DNA of 64,000 nt from NCBI GenBank assembly GCA_964509685.1, contig CAZDYQ010000003.1, forward strand, positions 17,144 through 81,143, written 5' to 3'. Shown piece by piece: positions 25,524 through 33,982 of the stretch. Position numbers and translations under genes: made by a program. Positions within the stretch are counted from its first letter, which is position 1; each line of letters starts with the position of its first letter. This DNA comes from JAMLIN01 sp964509685. GTDB taxonomy: Bacteria > Pseudomonadota > Gammaproteobacteria > Burkholderiales > Burkholderiaceae_E. The notes under the pieces were generated by a model. That model had not been told where the DNA came from, ran no database searches, and saw nothing but the letters and a program-made list of their open reading frames with translations.

Positions 25524-25538
25524 GCAATGGATGTGCCT
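25524..25538 (-). promoter_or_regulatory. Sigma-54-type promoter of the secreted-protein gene
   Basis: Minus strand AGGCACA-TCCA-TTGCA with exact spacing; predicted start near 25512, 25 nt before the gene's ATG. Confidence 0.7.
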
Positions 25539-25548
25539 GCGCGCCGCC

Positions 25549-25719
25549 TCAGCGAGGCGAAGGAGGCGCCCCGGGACCGATGTTCGGCGCCGGCGCGTGG
25601 ATGCTCGCCACGGCTGGGTTCGGGTTCATGCGATGGTGCTCCGGGTCGTCGCTGAACCGGGTGTACACGGCGTAGATGGCGATCAGCAGGAAGTAGACGA
25701 GAAACTTTTCTGTCGACAC
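25549..25719 (-). CDS. 56-residue single-pass membrane peptide
   Basis: Starts with GTG at 25719, preceded by GGAG. One hydrophobic helix near the N-terminus (FLVYFLLIAIYAVY), then a His/Asp-rich turn (DDPEHHRMNPNP) and a Pro/Ala-rich tail. No known family. Lies between the phytochrome-like kinase gene and the secreted-protein gene, with its own sigma-54-type promoter at 25788-25802, which supports it being real. Confidence 0.6.
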   Translation of the reverse strand: MSTEKFLVYFLLIAIYAVYTRFSDDPEHHRMNPNPAVASIHAPAPNIGPGAPPSPR

Positions 25720-25783
25720 GAGGACTCCGGGAGATTTGCGCACCGGCCGGAACGTGCGGCCGGCTGTCGTTGGTTCCCCCGGA

Positions 25784-28468
25784 TTACGCAATGTTTGTGC
25801 CCGCAGGATCGGTCCTCGCGTCCACGGAATGGCTGACGATGGAGAGCAGGCGCTTGGGATCGACCGGCTTGACCAGCACCTGGTCGAACACGTCGGCGCC
25901 GTAGCCGTCGTCCGGGGTGGCCCCGGAAATGCAAAGCAGCCGGATGGGCCATCGCACCCGTGCCCGGATCTCCCGCGCCAGGCTGGCACCATCAATGTCG
26001 GGCAGGTTCTGGTCGATCGTCACCACGTCCGCCTCGTAGTGCGCGAGCACGGCGAGCGCCGTCGCGCCGTCGTGCGCCTTGCGGGCCAGGTGGCCATAGG
26101 TGCGCAGCAACATCGCCATGGTGACCGCGGTATCCGAGTCGTCGTCCACCACCAGGATCCGGCGCGGTACGACCTGCGAGCCATCGATGGGATGAGTTTC
26201 CGTCGGCTCGTCCGCGGGCGTCGCCTGCGCCCCGGCGTCGGCCAGGGGCAGTCGCAGGGTGAAGCAGCAGCCGGTGCCCTTGCCCTCGCTCGACACGTCC
26301 ACCCGGCCCCCGTGGAGCTCGACCAGCCTGCGCACCAGCCACAGGCCGAGCCCGAGCCCCGTGCGCGAGGACTCGACATCGTCGGCCGGCGCACTGAAGG
26401 CGTCGAAGATGGTTCTCTGGGTCTTGCGGCTGAGGCCCGGGCCGTAGTCCCGGATCTCGATCAGCGCCTGCGCGCCGTCGCGTCGCGCGCGCAGTTCGAT
26501 CGGCCGGGGCGAGCGGGCATGGCGGATCGCATTGCCGATCAGGTTGGTGAGGACCTGCATCATTCGCATCGGGTCCGCCATGATCCACATGTCCTCGTCC
26601 GCGCACGACATCTCGATGCCCTGACCGGCGCGTTCGAGCGCCGCGGCGTTGGCGTCGAGCGCGTCGCGCAGCACGTCGGCCACCCGCAGCGGGCGGCGGC
26701 GCAGCTCGAGCCGGTCGTTGCGGATCCGCGCCGAATCGAGGATGTCCTCTACCAGGGCGCGCATCTGCCTTGCCTGCCGGCGCAGGATGTCCAGCAGCTC
26801 CGGCGGCGGATGCATACCCTCGCGGCGCGCCCCGTCGAGGGAGGCGAGGCCGTACTCGAAGGCGGCGAGCGGCTCGCGCAGCTCGTGGCCCAGCATGGCG
26901 ATGTACGCGTCCTTGCGCTGGTCGGCCGACATGAGCGCCTGGTTGTCGCGGGTCAGCATCATGGCGCGGCGGCTCACGCGCACGCTGCGCTCGACGAGGA
27001 TGTCGAGCACCGCCCGGCGCAGCTCGCCGGCGGCGTCGCGCTCGTCCTTGGTCCAGGGGGAGGAGACGCCCGGCTCCCGACCCTCGCCACGGCTCCCCGG
27101 AACGGACGCGGCGTCCGGCAGCCGGACATGGCCCTGGAGCACCCGGGCTTCCGCCGGCCGAAACCACATGACGAAGTCGGCCGAGACCCGCGAGAGGCGA
27201 ATGGCGAGCAGGCCGGCCGCGACATTGTCGTGGGGGGCCGCCGGCGCGAACAGGCGGCCGAGCCGGTCGGTCGCGAACACCGCGGGTCGCCCGGCGGTGA
27301 GCCACTGCGCGAGCTCGCGGATGACGGCGTCGGGCGGCGTGCGCCCATGGCATTCGACGTCCGAGCCGACGCAGATCGCCATGCCCGTGGCCGTCAGCCC
27401 CTCCATGAGCGCGTCGGCGTGCTGGGACAGCACCGTGGCGAACTGGTCGCCGCTGCCGAGCGCGGCGAAGGGCGTGGCGAGCCGCTCGCGGACCCGCTCG
27501 CGACGTTCGCGGCGGGCGGCCGCCTCGTGGCCGGCGATCCGGTGCGACAGCCCTCGCGCGAGCGCGGCGAGCGCGATGCGCCAGGTTACCGGGACGTGCC
27601 GCGGCTCGCCGAAGGCATGGCAGGCGATCTTGCCCCACACCTTGCCGGCGTTCGACAGCACCAGCACGGCCGAAGAGCGGACGCCGAGCATCCGCAGGTA
27701 GGCTTCGTGCGACGGGGCGACCTGCCGGGCGTACACGAAGCGCAGGGGGACGGGGTCGGTCGCCAGCGCCGGGGGCAGGCGGACCGGGACCGGCTCGGCC
27801 TCCACGTCGGCGACGACGCGGACCCAGTGCACGCCGAGCATCCGGTTCCAGGGCGGCACGTCGCTCGACTCGAACACCCGGCCGACCAGGCTGGGTACGC
27901 CGGGCGCGCAGGACTCGGCAATCAGCTCGAGGTTGTCGTCGTGCGTGAAGCGGTGGACGGTCACCCGGTCGAAGCCGATGGCCTCGCGCAGCTGCGCGGC
28001 GGCGGCCGACATCTCGGCGGCGATGTCGATCTCCTCGCCCGACCCGATGCGGGGCCCGTCCGCCAGCACGCTGTCGAGCCAGGCGGCCGGCACGGACGCC
28101 TGCGCCTCGTCCGCGACGGGCGCCTCGATTTCCAGGACCGGATGGCCGTGGGCGCGGTGGACGAAGCCCATGCCCAGCCGCGCGCCGTCCGCGCGCAGGA
28201 TCGAATCCACCGATACCGGGCGCTCGAGGGTCCCGCGGTCCAGCGCCGCGTGCAAGCGCGTGACCGAATCGGCGTCGAGGAGCTCGTCGACGGGAATGCC
28301 GTCGAGGCCGGCCCCCGGGTCGCGGCCCAGCCAGTCGGCGGCATTGGCGCTGGCGCCCGCGACCCTCTCGCCCGCCGGGTCCAGCACCAGCAGCATGGCA
28401 TGCGGCTGTATCGCGGCGGCGCCGGCCGGTGCATCGCCTCCCAGCTCGCTTGCGCGGTCCTCTCGCAT
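25784..28468 (-). CDS. Phytochrome-like hybrid histidine kinase without chromophore cysteine
   Basis: 894 residues: PAS-GAF-PHY sensory core, HisKA (LGHELREPLAAF), HATPase (NLIGNAIRHA, YGPGLS, TGLGLGLWLV) and a C-terminal receiver (ILVVDDDSDT, acceptor Asp in VVTIDQNLPD). The N-terminal AAIQPHAMLLVLD aligns with the phytochrome IPGAIQPHG region, but the upstream biliverdin-binding Cys is absent. The GAF motif is SSDVPPWNR rather than DIP, while the PSHEAYLRMLGV histidine remains. The PHY tongue is short with no PRxSF. Start chosen at ATG 28468 (GGGTGGG upstream); 28501 is possible. No heme oxygenase gene is near. Confidence 0.85.
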   Translation of the reverse strand: MREDRASELGGDAPAGAAAIQPHAMLLVLDPAGERVAGASANAADWLGRDPGAGLDGIPVDELLDADSVTRLHAALDRGTLERPVSVDSILRADGARLGMGFVHRAHGHPVLEIEAPVADEAQASVPAAWLDSVLADGPRIGSGEEIDIAAEMSAAAAQLREAIGFDRVTVHRFTHDDNLELIAESCAPGVPSLVGRVFESSDVPPWNRMLGVHWVRVVADVEAEPVPVRLPPALATDPVPLRFVYARQVAPSHEAYLRMLGVRSSAVLVLSNAGKVWGKIACHAFGEPRHVPVTWRIALAALARGLSHRIAGHEAAARRERRERVRERLATPFAALGSGDQFATVLSQHADALMEGLTATGMAICVGSDVECHGRTPPDAVIRELAQWLTAGRPAVFATDRLGRLFAPAAPHDNVAAGLLAIRLSRVSADFVMWFRPAEARVLQGHVRLPDAASVPGSRGEGREPGVSSPWTKDERDAAGELRRAVLDILVERSVRVSRRAMMLTRDNQALMSADQRKDAYIAMLGHELREPLAAFEYGLASLDGARREGMHPPPELLDILRRQARQMRALVEDILDSARIRNDRLELRRRPLRVADVLRDALDANAAALERAGQGIEMSCADEDMWIMADPMRMMQVLTNLIGNAIRHARSPRPIELRARRDGAQALIEIRDYGPGLSRKTQRTIFDAFSAPADDVESSRTGLGLGLWLVRRLVELHGGRVDVSSEGKGTGCCFTLRLPLADAGAQATPADEPTETHPIDGSQVVPRRILVVDDDSDTAVTMAMLLRTYGHLARKAHDGATALAVLAHYEADVVTIDQNLPDIDGASLAREIRARVRWPIRLLCISGATPDDGYGADVFDQVLVKPVDPKRLLSIVSHSVDARTDPAGTNIA
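25788..25802 (-). promoter_or_regulatory. Sigma-54-type promoter of the 56-residue peptide gene
   Basis: Minus strand GGGCACA-AACA-TTGC with exact spacing, overlapping the 3' end of the phytochrome-like gene. Predicted start near 25776, 57 nt before the GTG. Confidence 0.65.
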
Positions 28469-28600
28469 GGCACGACCCACCCGAAAGCGATATCGGCGCA
28501 TGGCCGCCGTCGGCCGCTTGCCGAATTGTTGTTCGCGTTCGACGCGTCGAAAGGCCGGGAGCCAGGCCTTCCCGCCCCGCCCGCCCGGCGAGGCCGGGGC

Positions 28601-29269
28601 TCAGGCGCCGTGGAAGCGGACGAACTCTTCCAGGGGGGCTCGACTCGTCACCAGCGAATTTACCGGATGTTCCGGATTCCGGTAACCGATCGCCATGCCG
28701 CAGAACAGCATGCGCTCGGGCGGCAGTCCGATGAGGCGCCCGACCGTCTCCGGGTACCGGTACCAGCATTCCTGGGCACAGCTGTCCAGGCCCTCCTCGC
28801 GCAGCATCAGCATGACCGACTGCAGGAACATGCCGAGATCGGACCACTGCGGCGCGCCCATGCTCCGGTGCACCGAGCAGAACAGGGCCATCGGGGCGCC
28901 GAAGAACTCGAAGTTGCGGGCGAACCAGCGCAGCCGCGCCGGCTTGTCCTCGCGCGGGATGCCGACGAGCGCGTACATGTCCTCGCCGCACTGGAAGCGC
29001 CGCTCACGATAGGGGGAGACGAGCGGCGAGGGATACACCGAATACTCCGTCTTCTCCTCGGCGCCGGAGGCGATCCGTTCGCGCACGATCGCACGCAGTT
29101 CGTCGAGCTTCTCGCCGGCCACCACGTCGATGTGCCAGGGCTGGAGGTTGCCGCCCGACGGGGCGCGCGATGCGGCCTGCAGCACCCGACGGATCGTTTC
29201 GACCGGTACCGGGGTGGGCAGGAAATCGCGGATCGACCGGCGGCTCGCGAGCGCCTCGCTGACTTTCAT
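28601..29269 (-). CDS. Nitroreductase-family protein
   Basis: 222 residues. FMN-binding features: RRSIRDFLPTPVPVETI at the N-terminus, APSGGNLQPWHIDVV, and a C-terminal GLPPERMLFCGMAIGYRNPEHPVN. Reduces nitro or quinone compounds with NAD(P)H, or acts on an unsaturated substrate. ATG 29269 is preceded by AGGAGA. Lies divergently from the thiolase-like gene. Confidence 0.88.
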   Translation of the reverse strand: MKVSEALASRRSIRDFLPTPVPVETIRRVLQAASRAPSGGNLQPWHIDVVAGEKLDELRAIVRERIASGAEEKTEYSVYPSPLVSPYRERRFQCGEDMYALVGIPREDKPARLRWFARNFEFFGAPMALFCSVHRSMGAPQWSDLGMFLQSVMLMLREEGLDSCAQECWYRYPETVGRLIGLPPERMLFCGMAIGYRNPEHPVNSLVTSRAPLEEFVRFHGA

Positions 29270-29403
29270 CGAACTGTCTCCTGGGCCGCCGGCCGGGCCG
29301 GCGCCGGAAAAGGGGTCCATCGGGAAGAGGGCAAGCTTAGCGCAATCGGCCCTGCCGCCCGTCGCGCTGGACAGCGGCCCCCATCCCCGGACAATGCCGG
29401 ACC

Positions 29404-30942
29404 ATGATCCATGACAGCACCCCCATCCTCGTCGGCTGCGGCGAGATCACCGACGAGGACACGCCGGCGAGTGCGGGCCGGCCGCCCTACGACCTGATCG
29501 CGACCGCCGCCGGCCGGGCGATCGCCGACACCGGCTGTCCGGCAATCGCCGGCTCGATCGACACGCTGGCGATGCTGCGCTCGTTCGCCGACACCTCGCA
29601 CCGGTTCGCCAGCCCCCTGGGCGGCTCGAGCAATCCGCCCGCGAGCGTCGCCCGGCGCCTCGGGCTCGCACCGCGCCGGCACGTGTACACCTGGAACGGC
29701 GGCAACATGCCGCAGTACCTGGTCAACGACTTCGCGGAGCGCATCGCCGCCGGGGACATGCGGGCGGTCCTGATCGTCGGCGGCGAGGCGCTGCGCACCC
29801 AGCACGGGGTGAAGCGCGCCGGCCTGCCGGTGGACTGGCGCGAGGACCCCGGCGGCGAGCCCGAGCTGGTGGGCGACCCGCGCCGCGGCTGGTCCGACCA
29901 CGAGGATGCCCACGGCCTGCGCGCGGCGATCGTGTTCTACCCGATGATCGAGCATGCGATCCGGGGAGCGCGCGGCACCGACATGCCGACGCACATGCGC
30001 TCGATGGCCCGGCTCTTCGCCCGCTTCGCGGCGGTCGCCGCCGCCAACCCGCTGGCGACCCGGCGGGACGGCCACGATGCCGAGCGCCTCGCCCGGATCG
30101 ACGACGAGAATCGCTGGATCGGCCATCCGTACCCGAAGCTGATGAATGCGAACGCTTACATCGACCAGGCGGCGGCGCTGCTGATGACCTCGGTGGGGCA
30201 TGCCCGGGAGCTCGGCATCGCGCCGTCGCGCTGGGTGTTCCTGCACGGGTGCGCCGACGGGCACGACCACTGGTACGTCAGCGAGCGCCCCGAGCTGCAT
30301 CGCTCGCACGCGATCCGGCTCGCGGCCGCCGAGGCGCTGGAGATGGCCGGGCGTCGCCTCGACGACATCCACTTCCTCGACCTCTACAGCTGCTTCCCGT
30401 CGGCCGTGGAGATCGGCTGCGCCGAGCTCGGGCTGGCCGAGGACGATCCGCGCGGACTCACGCTCACGGGCGGGCTGCCGTACTTCGGCGGACCGGGGAA
30501 CAACTACGTGACCCATTCGATCGCCGCGATGATGCGCGCCCTGCGCGCGGCGCCGGGCCGCTTCGGCATGGTCACCGCCAACGGCAACTACGTGACCAAG
30601 CATTCCTTCGGCATCTACTCCACCGAGCCGGTGCACGGCCCGTGGCGGCGCGGCGACCCCGCCCGGCTGCAGGCGGAGCTCGACGCGATGCCGAAGGAGC
30701 GCATCGAGGAGCGGCCCGAGGGGCCCGCCCGCATCGAGACGTACACGATCATGCACGGACGCAAGGGCCCGACCGAGGGCATCGTGTTCGGCCGGCTCGA
30801 GTCGAACGGGGCGCGCTTCGTCGCGCGCCTGCCCGACGACCCGGCCGTCCTCGCCGAGGTGCGCGACACCGAGTCGCTCGGCCGGCCCGGCACGGTGCGC
30901 CCTGTCGACGGCATCAACCGCTTCGTGCCGGCGCCGCGCTAG
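29404..30942 (+). CDS. Thiolase-like acetyl-CoA acetyltransferase family protein (non-canonical active site)
   Basis: 512 residues with a thiolase fold, including SCP2-like C-terminal extension (HGRKGPTEGIVFGRLE). At the position of the usual nucleophile Cys the sequence reads NGGNMPQ (about 99-104). The normal HEAF motif is DLYSCFPSAVE, and the C-terminal CxG is ANGNYVTKHS. Such thiolase-like proteins are common beside SDR and acyl-CoA genes, but classical thiolysis by Cys is not supported. It precedes the SDR gene by 53 nt, likely one operon. Confidence 0.8.
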   Translation: MIHDSTPILVGCGEITDEDTPASAGRPPYDLIATAAGRAIADTGCPAIAGSIDTLAMLRSFADTSHRFASPLGGSSNPPASVARRLGLAPRRHVYTWNGGNMPQYLVNDFAERIAAGDMRAVLIVGGEALRTQHGVKRAGLPVDWREDPGGEPELVGDPRRGWSDHEDAHGLRAAIVFYPMIEHAIRGARGTDMPTHMRSMARLFARFAAVAAANPLATRRDGHDAERLARIDDENRWIGHPYPKLMNANAYIDQAAALLMTSVGHARELGIAPSRWVFLHGCADGHDHWYVSERPELHRSHAIRLAAAEALEMAGRRLDDIHFLDLYSCFPSAVEIGCAELGLAEDDPRGLTLTGGLPYFGGPGNNYVTHSIAAMMRALRAAPGRFGMVTANGNYVTKHSFGIYSTEPVHGPWRRGDPARLQAELDAMPKERIEERPEGPARIETYTIMHGRKGPTEGIVFGRLESNGARFVARLPDDPAVLAEVRDTESLGRPGTVRPVDGINRFVPAPR

Positions 30943-30995
30943 CGCGGCACCGGCACCGGCACAATTCACCATCGGATCACACCAAGGAGACAGGC

Positions 30996-31787
30996 ATGCA
31001 GGACATGAAGGACAAGGTCGTACTGGTCACCGGCGGCGGCACCGGGCTCGGGGCCGCGACCGCGCTCGGCTTCGCGCGCCGCGGCGCGAACATCGTGGTG
31101 AACTACGCGAGCAGCGCGGATGCCGCCGCGGACGTGGCCAAGCAGTGCGAGGCGCTGGGAGTGCGCGCGATCGCGGTCCAGGGCGACGTGGCGAAGGATG
31201 CCGACTGCCGGGCGCTCGTCGAGCGCACCCTGTCCGAGTTCGGCCGGCTCGACACGCTCGTCAACAATGCCGGCACCACCAAGTTCGCGGACCAGTCCGA
31301 CCTCGACGCGCTGGAGGCCGACGACTTCCTGTCGATCTACCGCGTCAACGTGGTGGGCGTGTACCAGATGGTGCGCGCGGCCCGCGCGGCGCTCGAGGCG
31401 AGCGGCGCCGGCGCCGTCGTGAACATCTCGTCGATCGCCGGCGTCATGGGCATCGGTTCCTCCATGGCCTATGCGGCCTCCAAGGGCGCGCTCAACACGC
31501 TCACCTTGAGCCTCGCGCGCAGCCTCGCCCCGAAGATCCGGGTCAACGCGGTCTGCCCCGGCTATATCGGTTCCGACTGGTTCGCCAAGCGCCTGGGCGC
31601 CGAGAAGGCGGCGAAGATCGAGGAGAACGCGGCCAGCAACGCGCCGCTCAAGTTCGCCTGCAAGCCCGAGCACATCGCCGAGTCCGTGCTCTTCTTCGGC
31701 GGTCCCCAGTCGAGCCATGTCACGGGCGAGTTCATGATCGCCGACGCCGGCCTGCACCTGGGGGCGGCGCCGCTGCGGGCCCGCTAG
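30996..31787 (+). CDS. Short-chain dehydrogenase/reductase
   Basis: 263 residues, classical SDR. Cofactor motif TGGGTGLG near the N-terminus, NNAG, catalytic Ser in NISSIAGVMG and YAASKG (Tyr-x3-Lys). An Asn/Ser-rich second strand end (VNYASSADA) suggests NADP(H). Start ATG at 30996 follows AAGGAGA. Probably works with the upstream thiolase-like protein on a 3-oxo- or 3-hydroxyacyl substrate; substrate not assigned. Confidence 0.9.
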   Translation: MQDMKDKVVLVTGGGTGLGAATALGFARRGANIVVNYASSADAAADVAKQCEALGVRAIAVQGDVAKDADCRALVERTLSEFGRLDTLVNNAGTTKFADQSDLDALEADDFLSIYRVNVVGVYQMVRAARAALEASGAGAVVNISSIAGVMGIGSSMAYAASKGALNTLTLSLARSLAPKIRVNAVCPGYIGSDWFAKRLGAEKAAKIEENAASNAPLKFACKPEHIAESVLFFGGPQSSHVTGEFMIADAGLHLGAAPLRAR

Positions 31788-31794
31788 GGGCGCC

Positions 31795-32439
31795 ATGCCG
31801 TCCGGCGCGGCAGCGGGAAGCGGCCACGCCGCCCCCGGCGGTGTGCCCGGGCCGGGGGCCGGGGCGACCGGCGTCCCCGGCCGTGGCGTGTGCCTGTTCG
31901 ACACGCCGGTGGGGCGCTGCGCGCTCGCCTGGACGGAGCGCGGCATCGCCGCGCTGCAGCTGCCCGAGCGCGACGATGCGACCACGTTGCGGCGGGCGGC
32001 CCGACGAGCGCCCGGCGCCGCGCCGTGCGAGCCGCCGCCGGCGATGGCGGCGGCGATCGCCCGCGTGCAGCGGCTGCTTCGCGGCGCGCGCGACGACGAT
32101 CTCTCCGACCTGCCGCTCGACACCGACGGCATTCCCGAGTTCCATCGGCGCGCCCAGGCGGCGGCCCGGCGCATCCCCCCGGGACGGACGATCACCTACG
32201 GCGAGCTCGCGAAGGCGCTCGGCGAGCCGGGCGCGGCCAGGGCGGTCGGCCAGGCAATGGGCGCCAATCCCTACCCGGTGATCGTGCCCTGCCACCGGGT
32301 GCTCGCCGCGGGCGATGCCGAGGGCGGCTTCTCCGCCTTCGGCGGCGTGGTGACCAAGCGCAGGCTGCTCGAGATCGAGGGCGCGCTCGCCCCCGAATCA
32401 CTGCCGCTCTTCGGTGGCGGTGGCGCCTCGCGCGATTGA
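31795..32439 (+). CDS. ogt: Methylated-DNA-protein cysteine methyltransferase (Ogt/MGMT)
   Basis: 214 residues. The suicide acceptor motif PVIVPCHRV (Cys166), the upstream helix RTITYGELAKALGEPGAARAVG (in part) and the Asn-rich ANPYPV hinge define O6-alkylguanine-DNA alkyltransferase. The first ~28 residues are Gly/Ala/Pro-rich, so a later start is possible. Lies 7 nt after the SDR gene, perhaps by chance transcription read-through. Repairs alkylated guanine. Confidence 0.92.
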   Translation: MPSGAAAGSGHAAPGGVPGPGAGATGVPGRGVCLFDTPVGRCALAWTERGIAALQLPERDDATTLRRAARRAPGAAPCEPPPAMAAAIARVQRLLRGARDDDLSDLPLDTDGIPEFHRRAQAAARRIPPGRTITYGELAKALGEPGAARAVGQAMGANPYPVIVPCHRVLAAGDAEGGFSAFGGVVTKRRLLEIEGALAPESLPLFGGGGASRD

Positions 32440-32473
32440 CGCCCGCCGCCGGCTCGGCCATGATGCGCTCGTC

Positions 32474-32560
32474 ATGACCATCGCATTCGGCCCCAAACGC
32501 AAGCCGGCCGCGCCCAAACGGGCGCGCGTATCCGCTCGCGTCGTGGCCATGCCCCGGTAG
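32474..32560 (+). CDS. Possible 28-residue basic peptide upstream of a terminator
   Basis: ATG to TAG frame of 28 codons, rich in Lys/Arg/Pro/Ala (FGPKRKPAAPKRARVSARV). No clear ribosome-binding site. It ends 24 nt before a terminator hairpin that precedes dapA, an arrangement that could be a leader peptide or just chance. Confidence 0.3.
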   Translation: MTIAFGPKRKPAAPKRARVSARVVAMPR

Positions 32561-32583
32561 ACACAGCAGCATTCGTATATCCA

Positions 32584-32616
32584 CCCCCGGCAGCCCTTCG
32601 CGGCGCCGGGGGTTTT
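32584..32616 (+). terminator. Rho-independent terminator ahead of dapA
   Basis: CCCCCGGC (32584-32591) pairs with GCCGGGGG (32605-32612), 13-nt loop, followed by TTTT. Terminates ogt-side transcription or attenuates dapA. Confidence 0.75.
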
Positions 32617-32662
32617 CCGTTCCGGCTCCGCGTCGGCCTCGCCAGTTACCAGGAGCCGCATC

Positions 32663-33544
32663 GTGAGCAGCAGGATTTCAGGATCACTCGTGGCGCTCGT
32701 CACGCCCTTCTCGCAGGGGCGCGTCGACGAGGCCACGCTTCGCCGTCTCGTCGACTGGCATGTCGAGCAGGGCACGCACGGCCTCGTCCCCGTGGGCACG
32801 ACCGGGGAGTCGCCCACGCTCGATGCCGACGAGCACAGGCGCGTCGTCGAGATCGTCGTCGAGCAGGCGGCGGGCCGCATTCCGGTGATCGCCGGCGCCG
32901 GCTCGAACAACACGCGCGAGGCGCTGGAATTCGACCGGCATGCCGCAGAATGCGGCGCGGACGCCGTGCTGCATGTCACCGCGTACTACAACCGGCCCAG
33001 CCAGCGCGGCATCGTCGCGCACTTCGAGGCGCTCGATGCCCAGGGCGGGCCGCCGATCATCGTGTACAACATCCCGTCGCGGGCGGTCGTGGACATCGGC
33101 GTCGAGACGATGGCGCGCCTCGCGCGCCTCGGCCGGGTCGTCGGCGTCAAGGACTCCACCGGCGACATCGCCCGCCCGGTGCGCGAGGGCCTGCGCATCG
33201 GCGAGCACTTCATCCGGCTCTCCGGGGACGACTCGGCGGCGGTGGCCTACAACGCCGCCGGCGGCAGCGGCTGCATCTCGGTCACCGCGAACGTGGCGCC
33301 CGCGCTGTGCGCGCGCATGCAGCGCGCCTGCGCCGAGGGCGACTTCCGTGCCGCCGCCGGCATCCAGCGCCGGCTGATGCCGCTGCACGATGCGCTTTTC
33401 CTCGAGCCGAGCCCCGCGGGCGTGAAGTACGCGGCCTCGCTGCTCGGCCTGTGCAGCGACGAATGCCGCCTGCCGATCGTGCCGCTCGCGGACGCGACCC
33501 GCCGGGCGATCCGCGATGCGATGACGGGCGCCGGCCTGCTCTAG
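32663..33544 (+). CDS. dapA: 4-Hydroxy-tetrahydrodipicolinate synthase
   Basis: 293 residues, (beta/alpha)8 aldolase of lysine/diaminopimelate synthesis, condensing pyruvate with aspartate semialdehyde. Catalytic set by position: Thr46-Thr47 (GTTGES), Tyr108/Tyr109 (YYN), Tyr135 (YNIPSR, Arg140) and Schiff-base Lys163 (GVKDSTGD). All DapA-specific residues are present, including Arg140 for the semialdehyde carboxylate. The start is ATG or GTG near 32663; the first visible residues match family starts. The terminator just upstream gives it a separate promoter or attenuation. Confidence 0.92.
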   Translation: MSSRISGSLVALVTPFSQGRVDEATLRRLVDWHVEQGTHGLVPVGTTGESPTLDADEHRRVVEIVVEQAAGRIPVIAGAGSNNTREALEFDRHAAECGADAVLHVTAYYNRPSQRGIVAHFEALDAQGGPPIIVYNIPSRAVVDIGVETMARLARLGRVVGVKDSTGDIARPVREGLRIGEHFIRLSGDDSAAVAYNAAGGSGCISVTANVAPALCARMQRACAEGDFRAAAGIQRRLMPLHDALFLEPSPAGVKYAASLLGLCSDECRLPIVPLADATRRAIRDAMTGAGLL

Positions 33545-33688
33545 CGCCGCGCGGCGACGGGCGGGGGTTCCCCGCGGTGATAGCATCGTGCACGGCCGGG
33601 CGTCGCCCGGCCCGCCAACGAACGACATCGCGCACCAGCCCGGCGCCGACCCTCGGCCGCCCGGGCGAAGCGCCCCGCGGAGACAACC

Positions 33689-33982
33689 ATGATCCACAGC
33701 GTCATCGCCACCGTGCGCGTCCGTCCCGGCGCGGAGGCCGAGTTCGAGGCCCTCGCGACGAAGCTCGTCGAGGCGACCAACCGGGAACCCGGCTGCCTGC
33801 TCTATACGCTGAACAAGGGCGAGGAACCGCACACCTACGTCTTCATCGAGCGCTACAGGGACGAGGAGGCGGTCAGGGCGCATCGGTCGAGCGAGCACTT
33901 CCGCAGCATCGGGCGCGAGATGGGCGCCTTCATGGAGGGCGACCGCAGCGTGCTGCGCATGCACGAGCTAGCCGGACCCTGA
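33689..33982 (+). CDS. ABM-domain small monooxygenase (YgiN-like)
   Basis: 97 residues, dimeric ABM barrel. Features: VIATVRVRPGAEAEFEALA, EPGCLLYTLNKG, YVFIERYRDEEAVRAH. Second paralogue in the window after 4966-5277. Likely a quinol or small-molecule monooxygenase; substrate unknown. Converges with the MATE gene (15-nt overlap). Confidence 0.85.
   Translation: MIHSVIATVRVRPGAEAEFEALATKLVEATNREPGCLLYTLNKGEEPHTYVFIERYRDEEAVRAHRSSEHFRSIGREMGAFMEGDRSVLRMHELAGP

Noticed and set aside
26000..28990. 999-residue minus-strand open frame overlapping the phytochrome-like gene and nitroreductase
   Set aside because: Arg/Gly/Pro-rich shadow in a different frame from the supported kinase and nitroreductase frames.
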